Source of the DNA: CAIWHR01 sp963843595
GTDB taxonomy: Bacteria > Pseudomonadota > Gammaproteobacteria > Burkholderiales > Casimicrobiaceae
Assembly: GCA_963843595.1 (NCBI GenBank)
Contig: CAWJLG010000015.1
Location: forward strand, 62,001 to 126,000
Reading direction: 5' to 3'
DNA length: 64,000 nucleotides
The notes beneath the pieces were generated by a model that saw nothing but the letters and a program-made list of their open reading frames with translations, made no database searches and was not told the origin of the DNA. The stretch's first letter is position 1; every line of letters starts with the position of its first letter. Of the stretch, positions 59,259-64,000 are shown piece after piece. Position numbers and translations under genes: made by a program.

Positions 59259-61358
59259 TCATTTCACCCGCATCCCGGGCGCAGCGCCCGTGTCGGGGGC
59301 GAGCAGGAAGATGCCGGGGCCGTCGCCGGAGGCCGCGAGCACCATGCCTTCCGAGAGGCCGAATTTCATCTTGCGCGGCGCCAGGTTCGCGACCATCGGC
59401 GTGAGACGGCCGATCAGGTCCTCGGGCTTGTAGGCGGACTTGATTCCCGCGAACACGGTGCGCTGCCGGCCTTCGCCGGCGTCGAGCGTGAGTTTCAACA
59501 GCTTGTCGGCGCCCTCCACGTGCTCGGCGTTGACGATCCGCGCGATGCGCAGGTCGATCCTGGCGAAATCGTCGATCGAGATGGTGCCGGTGACGGCAGC
59601 GGGCGTGCTGCCCGGTGCTGCCGTGGGAGCGGTCGCGGCGGGAGCCGACCTGGCCGCGATCTTGGGGCCTTCGAGCAGGGCGTCGATCTGTTTCGCGTCG
59701 ATTCGGTGCATCAGGTGCTGGTACGGAGCAATGGTTTCGGCGACCCGTTCGATGTCGTCCCAGCGCAGCACCGGCGGCAATCCGAACATCGTGGCGACTC
59801 GCGCGGCCAGGTCGGGCAGCACGGGCGCGAGATAGTAGGTCAGGGCCCGAAACGCATTGAGCGCGTCGGAGCAGACATCCTGCAACGCGTCGCGTCGCGC
59901 CGGGTCCTTCGCGAGTTCCCAGGGCTTCGCCTGGTCGAAGCGCTCGTTCACCCGATCGGCGATGCGCATGACCTCGCGCAGGACCTTGCCGAACTCGCGT
60001 GCCTCGTACGCCTGCGCGATGGCCTTTGCCGATCCCCATGCGATCATCGTCGAGCCGGCCCGCTCGTCGAGGTGTCCGGAGTGCGGGGCGTGCGGCGACA
60101 GCCGGCCATCGAAATGCCGCGTGATGAACGTCGCCGCCCGGCTGGCGATGTTGACGTACTTGCCGATCAGGTCGCTGTTGACCCGCGCCAGAAAATCGTC
60201 CGGATTGAAGTCGAGATCCTCGACGTGCTCGTTGAGCTTGGCCGCGATGTAGTAGCGCAGCCACTCGGGATCGAGACCGAGGTCGAGATAGACGTCCGGG
60301 CTGATTCCCGTGCCGCGCGACTTCGACATCTTCTCGCCGGAGAACGTGATGAAGCCGTGGACGAACACGTTGTCCGGCACCTTGTACGGCGCGCCGGCGA
60401 ACTTCAGCATCGCCGGCCAGAACAGCGTGTGGAAGTAGACGATGTCCTTCCCGATGAAGTGATACTGGTCGACGTCCGGGTCCTGCAGGAAGCGCGCGAA
60501 GTCGACGCCCTGCGCCGCGAGGTGCGCCTTCAGGCTCGCGAGATAGCCGACCGGCGCGTCGAGCCAGACGTAGAAGTACTTGCCCGGCGCATCCGGAATC
60601 GGAATCCCGAAGTACGGCGCATCGCGCGAGATGTCCCAGTCGGCGAGCTTGCTGCCCGTGGCCTCGTCGCCGAGCCACTCCTTCACCTTGTTCAGCACCT
60701 CGGGCTGCAGCGTGCGGCCCGGCGAGGGCGCCGCCGTCCATTGCTTGAGAAACGCGGCGACCGGCGGTGCCGAAAGCTGGAAGAAGAGGTGCTCGGACTG
60801 CCGCAGCTCCGGGCGCGCTCCGGTCAGCGTCGAATAGGGATCGACGAGGTCGGTCGGCGCATAGGTCGAGCTGCAGTTCTCGCAGGCGTCGCCGTACTGA
60901 TCCTTCGCGCCGCACTTGGGACACGTTCCCTTGATGTAACGATCCGGCAGGAACATCGCCTTGACCGGGTCGTAGAACTGCTCGACCGGTTTGGCGTAGA
61001 CGAGGCCGCCGGCCTTGAGCTTGCGGTAGATGTCCTGCGAAAGCTCGACGTTTTCCGGCGAATCCGTCGAATGCCAGTGGTCGAAGCTGATGTGGAAGCC
61101 GGCCAGGTGCTTGGGTCGCGTCGCGGCGATCCGCGCGACCAGCGCCTGCGGCGTCACGCCTTCCGCCTCGGCCTTGAGCATGATCGGCGCGCCGTGCGTG
61201 TCGTCGGCGCAGACGAAATGGACTTCGTGACCCTGCATCCGCTGGAAGCGCACCCAGATGTCGGCCTGGATGTATTCCATGATGTGCCCGATGTGGAACG
61301 GGCCGTTGGCATACGGAAGCGCCGTCGTGACGAACAGCTTGCGGCGGGGGGCGGACAT
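59259..61358 (-). CDS. metG: methionyl-tRNA synthetase
   Basis: Charges tRNA-Met. The 699-residue protein has PYANGPFHIGHIMEYIQADI (HIGH motif at 22-25), a zinc knuckle CPKCGAKDQYGDACENC, and FSGEKMSKSRG (KMSKS). A C-terminal tRNA-binding OB domain (DDFARIDLRIARIVNAEHVE) follows a Pro/Ala linker, the long dimeric form. It diverges from apbC. Confidence 0.98.
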   Translation of the reverse strand: MSAPRRKLFVTTALPYANGPFHIGHIMEYIQADIWVRFQRMQGHEVHFVCADDTHGAPIMLKAEAEGVTPQALVARIAATRPKHLAGFHISFDHWHSTDSPENVELSQDIYRKLKAGGLVYAKPVEQFYDPVKAMFLPDRYIKGTCPKCGAKDQYGDACENCSSTYAPTDLVDPYSTLTGARPELRQSEHLFFQLSAPPVAAFLKQWTAAPSPGRTLQPEVLNKVKEWLGDEATGSKLADWDISRDAPYFGIPIPDAPGKYFYVWLDAPVGYLASLKAHLAAQGVDFARFLQDPDVDQYHFIGKDIVYFHTLFWPAMLKFAGAPYKVPDNVFVHGFITFSGEKMSKSRGTGISPDVYLDLGLDPEWLRYYIAAKLNEHVEDLDFNPDDFLARVNSDLIGKYVNIASRAATFITRHFDGRLSPHAPHSGHLDERAGSTMIAWGSAKAIAQAYEAREFGKVLREVMRIADRVNERFDQAKPWELAKDPARRDALQDVCSDALNAFRALTYYLAPVLPDLAARVATMFGLPPVLRWDDIERVAETIAPYQHLMHRIDAKQIDALLEGPKIAARSAPAATAPTAAPGSTPAAVTGTISIDDFARIDLRIARIVNAEHVEGADKLLKLTLDAGEGRQRTVFAGIKSAYKPEDLIGRLTPMVANLAPRKMKFGLSEGMVLAASGDGPGIFLLAPDTGAAPGMRVK

Positions 61359-61394
61359 CGCGGAAGACCTTGCCTGAGGCAGGGTAAAGACGCA

Positions 61395-61449
61395 ATTCTA
61401 GCAAAGCAGTGCAGCGCGAATGTCGAAGCGTCCCGTTTTTCGCTAGAAT
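61395..61449. promoter_or_regulatory. divergent -10 boxes for metG and apbC
   Basis: TAGAAT occurs on the minus strand at 61395-61400 (toward metG) and on the plus strand at 61444-61449 (toward apbC). The -35 regions are weak, so only the -10 boxes are claimed. Confidence 0.4.
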
Positions 61450-61493
61450 CCACTGTTTTTCCTCGTCATCCACCGCATCCGACGGAGCATTCG

Positions 61494-62582
61494 ATGGCCA
61501 TTACCGAGGCCGACGTCCAGGGCCGCCTCGCGGCGCTCACCGATCCCAACACCGGTCGCGATTTCGTGCGCGGCAAGTCCGTGAAGAAAGTCACGATCAG
61601 CGGCTCCGACGTCACCGTCGATCTGCAGCTTGGCTATCCCGCGAAAAGCCAGCACGACATCCTGCGCAAGCTCGTCGCGCAGGACCTCGCCGGCCTGCCG
61701 GGTGCCGGCAAGATCACGGTCAACGTCACGCAGAAGATCACCTCGCACGCGGTGCAGCGCGGGGTCAAGCTCATCCCGGGCGTCAAGAACATCATCGCGG
61801 TCGCGTCGGGCAAGGGCGGCGTCGGCAAGTCGACGACCGCGGTGAATCTCGCGCTCGCGCTGGCGGCCGAGGGCGCGAAGGTCGGCGTGCTCGACGCCGA
61901 CATCTACGGTCCCTCGCAGCCGACGATGCTCGGCATCGCGGGGCGGCCCGAGTCCAAGGACGGCAAGACGCTCGAGCCGCTCGAGGCCTACGGCCTGCAG
62001 GCGATGTCGATCGGGTTCCTCATCGACGTCGACACACCGATGGTATGGCGCGGGCCGATGGTGACGCAGGCGCTCGAGCAGCTGCTCAAGGACACCAACT
62101 GGCGCGACCTCGATTACCTCATCGTCGACATGCCGCCGGGCACCGGCGACATCCAGCTCACGCTGTCGCAGAAGGTGCCGGTCACCGGCGCCGTCATCGT
62201 GACCACGCCCCAGGACATCGCGCTGCTGGACGCGCGCAAGGGGCTCAAGATGTTCGAGAAGGTCGGCGTGCCGATCGTCGGCATCGTCGAGAACATGAGC
62301 ATCCACGTCTGCTCGAAGTGCGGACACGCCGAGCACATCTTCGGCGAGGGCGGCGGCGAGAAGATGTGCGCCGACTACGACGTTCCTTTTCTCGGCGGGC
62401 TGCCGCTCGACATCCGCATCCGCGAGCAGGCCGACTCCGGCCGCCCGACGGTCGTGGCCGATCCCGACGGGAAGATCGCCGAGATCTACCGCGAGATCGC
62501 GCGCAAGACCGCGGTGTTCGTCGCCCAGAAGGCCGAGGACTTCTCGGCGAAGTTCCCGAGCATCGTGATCCAGAACACCTAG
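61494..62582 (+). CDS. apbC: Mrp/ApbC iron-sulfur cluster carrier ATPase
   Basis: A 362-residue Fe-S cluster scaffold/carrier. It has an N-terminal MIP18 (DUF59) domain, then a P-loop ATPase: deviant Walker A GKGGVGKST at 106-114, IVDMPPGTGDIQLTL, and the cluster-binding CSKCGH. It lies divergent from metG, a frequent arrangement in Proteobacteria. Confidence 0.95.
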   Translation: MAITEADVQGRLAALTDPNTGRDFVRGKSVKKVTISGSDVTVDLQLGYPAKSQHDILRKLVAQDLAGLPGAGKITVNVTQKITSHAVQRGVKLIPGVKNIIAVASGKGGVGKSTTAVNLALALAAEGAKVGVLDADIYGPSQPTMLGIAGRPESKDGKTLEPLEAYGLQAMSIGFLIDVDTPMVWRGPMVTQALEQLLKDTNWRDLDYLIVDMPPGTGDIQLTLSQKVPVTGAVIVTTPQDIALLDARKGLKMFEKVGVPIVGIVENMSIHVCSKCGHAEHIFGEGGGEKMCADYDVPFLGGLPLDIRIREQADSGRPTVVADPDGKIAEIYREIARKTAVFVAQKAEDFSAKFPSIVIQNT

Positions 62583-62621
62583 GTCGGGTGTGCCGCAGAC
62601 GGCTCGCAGGGAGAGGAAGTC

Positions 62622-63185
62622 GTGATCAAGTCGGACAAATGGATCCGCCGGATGGCGCGGGAGACCGCGATGATCGAGCCGTTCGAGCCCGGACAGGTGC
62701 GTGAAGTCGACGGCCGGCGCATCGTGTCGTACGGAACGTCGAGCTACGGCTACGACATCCGCTGCTCGCGCGAATTCAAGATCTTCACCAACATCAACTC
62801 GACGATCGTCGATCCGAAGGCGTTCGACGCCGGCTCGTTCGTCGACTTCGTCGGCGACGTCTGCATCATTCCGCCGAACTCCTTTGCGCTGGCGCGCACC
62901 ATCGAGTACTTCCGGATCCCGCGCAACGTGCTGACGATCTGCCTGGGCAAGTCGACGTACGCGCGCTGCGGCATCATCGTCAACGTCACCCCCTTCGAGC
63001 CGGAGTGGGAGGGTTACGTGACGCTCGAGTTCTCGAACACGACGCCGCTGCCGGCGAAGATCTACGCCAACGAGGGCGTGGCGCAGGTCATCTTCTTCGA
63101 GTCGGACGAGGTCTGCGAGACGTCGTACAAGGACCGCGGCGGCAAGTACCAGGGACAGAAGGGCGTCACGCTGCCCAGGATCTGA
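62622..63185 (+). CDS. dcd: dCTP deaminase
   Basis: Converts dCTP to dUTP, feeding dTMP synthesis with dUTPase. The 187-residue protein has IKSDKWIRRMARETAMIEPF, the YDIRCSREFKIFTN block, and the catalytic Glu within FEPEWEGYVTLEFSNTTPLP. The start is a GTG with a GAGAGGAAG site. It lies 39 bases after apbC. Confidence 0.96.
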   Translation: MIKSDKWIRRMARETAMIEPFEPGQVREVDGRRIVSYGTSSYGYDIRCSREFKIFTNINSTIVDPKAFDAGSFVDFVGDVCIIPPNSFALARTIEYFRIPRNVLTICLGKSTYARCGIIVNVTPFEPEWEGYVTLEFSNTTPLPAKIYANEGVAQVIFFESDEVCETSYKDRGGKYQGQKGVTLPRI

Positions 63186-63261
63186 CCGGTTCCCGCCGGC
63201 AGGCAGGGATCGGGTCCGTCCGCGGCGGCGAGCCGATCGCCGCGGCGGAGCGGCCCGGGAC

Positions 63262-64000
63262 ATGCGAGGCAAGCGGGGTACGGCCGGGACGGCGATGGAG
63301 ATCCGACCTCGAAGGTCGCCTCGATCGCGCGTCATCGCGCTCTGCCAGGTCGCGGCGATGGCGCTGTGGTTCTCCGCGTCCGCGGTGATACCCGCGCTGA
63401 TCGTCGCAGTACCGTCTGACGCGCGTTCCAGCAGGCGGCGTTCGACCAGCGGCGTGCAGGCGGGCTTCGTCGTCGGATGCCTCGCGAGCGCGTTCCTCGG
63501 GCCTGCCGGACCGGGTCGATCCGCGGCGGCTGTTCGGCGCGTGCGCGGTCGCTCGGCGCCATCGCCAACGCGCTGCTGCTGGTCGTCGATCCGGCCTCGT
63601 TCGCGGCGCCGTTGCTGCGCGTGGTCACGGGCGCCGCCATGGCCGGCGTCTACCCGGTCGGGATGAAGCTCGCGGCGACGTGGGCAAAGGGCGACATGGG
63701 TCTGATGGTCGGAATCCTGGTCGGCGCGCTCACGCTGGGCTCGGCGTCGCCGCATCTGTTCAACGCGATCGGCGGCATCGACTGGCGGATCCCGGTGGCG
63801 CTGTCGCTTCCGTGAGCGCGCTCGTCGGCGGCCGCTTGCGATCGGTCTCGCCGGCATCGGCCCGAGCCGGTCGGCGACACCGCGGTTCGATCCCCGCGCG
63901 GCGCTCGCTGCCTGGCGCGACGTGCCGCTGCGGCTCGCCAATCTCGGCTACCTCGGCCACATGTGGGAGCTGTACGCGATGTGGGCGTGGATCGGGGTCT
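63262..64000 (+). pseudogene. MFS transporter, broken by several frameshifts and cut by the window end
   Basis: Fragments of one MFS protein appear in alternating frames: VIALCQVAAMALWFSASAVI, then TSGVQAGFVVGCLASAFLG, then RVDPRRLFGACA, then LGAIANALLLVVDPASFAAP, then GVYPVGMKLAATWAKGDMGL, and later FDPRAALAAWRDVPLRLANL and YLGHMWELYAMWAW. At least five single-base insertions are needed in 63404-63552 (near 63405, 63428, 63444, 63502, 63551), plus changes near 63810-63835. The remainder lies beyond the window. Either a decayed gene or a poor-quality sequence stretch. Substrate unknown. Confidence 0.72.

Noticed and set aside
63880..63900. A tRNA T-arm-like sequence (ggttcgatcccc)
   Set aside because: No acceptor stem or anticodon arm can be fitted around it, and in the right frame it encodes part of the broken MFS protein (TPRFDPRAAL).

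Overview
This window is high-GC, densely packed bacterial chromosome, almost certainly from a betaproteobacterium of the Burkholderiales type. The evidence is gene order and gene content: dut-coaBC-radC-rpmB-rpmG, purM next to perM-like and hda genes, nudJ-mnmA, a block of DUF2889-sucC-sucD-TerC followed by a type IV pilin, and two Bug-family (TctC-like) solute receptors. I found no rRNA, tRNA, CRISPR array, prophage or complete insertion sequence. Genes lie on both strands in short operons.

Layout. 0-5.8 kb: the 3' part of a fused 5-oxoprolinase, glutathione peroxidase coupled to an orphan oligopeptide-binding protein, and an MFS exporter. 6-11 kb: ornithine-type aminotransferase, RidA, DUF423 protein, a methyltransferase and two Bug receptors, the second frameshifted. 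11-15.4 kb: an RND efflux adaptor and pump. 15.5-24.2 kb: a glycerol-phosphate block (ugpBAEC, divergent ugpQ, glpK) interrupted by a MarR/MFS pair and a long palindrome. 24.4-30.5 kb: DUF2889, sucCD, a TerC/YjbE protein, a PP2C phosphatase with an FHA protein, and a type IV pilin behind a sigma-54 promoter. 30.6-43.2 kb: housekeeping genes (dut, coaBC, radC, rpmBG, rsmB, purN, purM, hda) with a desaturase, a mechanosensitive channel, a PLD-type nuclease, a DUF3108 protein and an AI-2E family protein. 43.4-44.8 kb: three small exported Lys/Ala-rich proteins that look like paralogues. 44.9-51.9 kb: nudJ-mnmA, ssb, an MFS transporter, uvrA and a GNAT acetyltransferase. 51.9-59.2 kb: a six-gene operon for a complex I / hydrogenase-4-like membrane complex. 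59.3-64 kb: metG, the Mrp/ApbC iron-sulfur carrier, dcd, and a badly broken MFS gene running off the window.

The most interesting item is the hyfB-C-E-F-G-I-like operon (51878-59206). Its large subunit has lost both cysteine pairs that bind Ni-Fe in true hydrogenases, while the small subunit keeps its iron-sulfur cysteines and the two antiporter-like subunits keep the Glu/Lys residues of proton pumps. It therefore looks like a nickel-free, energy-converting-hydrogenase-related (Ehr-like) complex rather than a hydrogenase. Its electron donor cannot be read from the window because no ferredoxin-like subunit, formate dehydrogenase or maturation gene is present. The trio of Lys/Ala-rich secreted proteins and the palindromic repeat between convergent genes are the other items worth following.

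A caution on quality: at least eight genes, several of them essential (dut, coaBC, ssb), are split by single-base frameshifts, nearly all consistent with one extra base. I take most of these as sequence errors and report the restored products.
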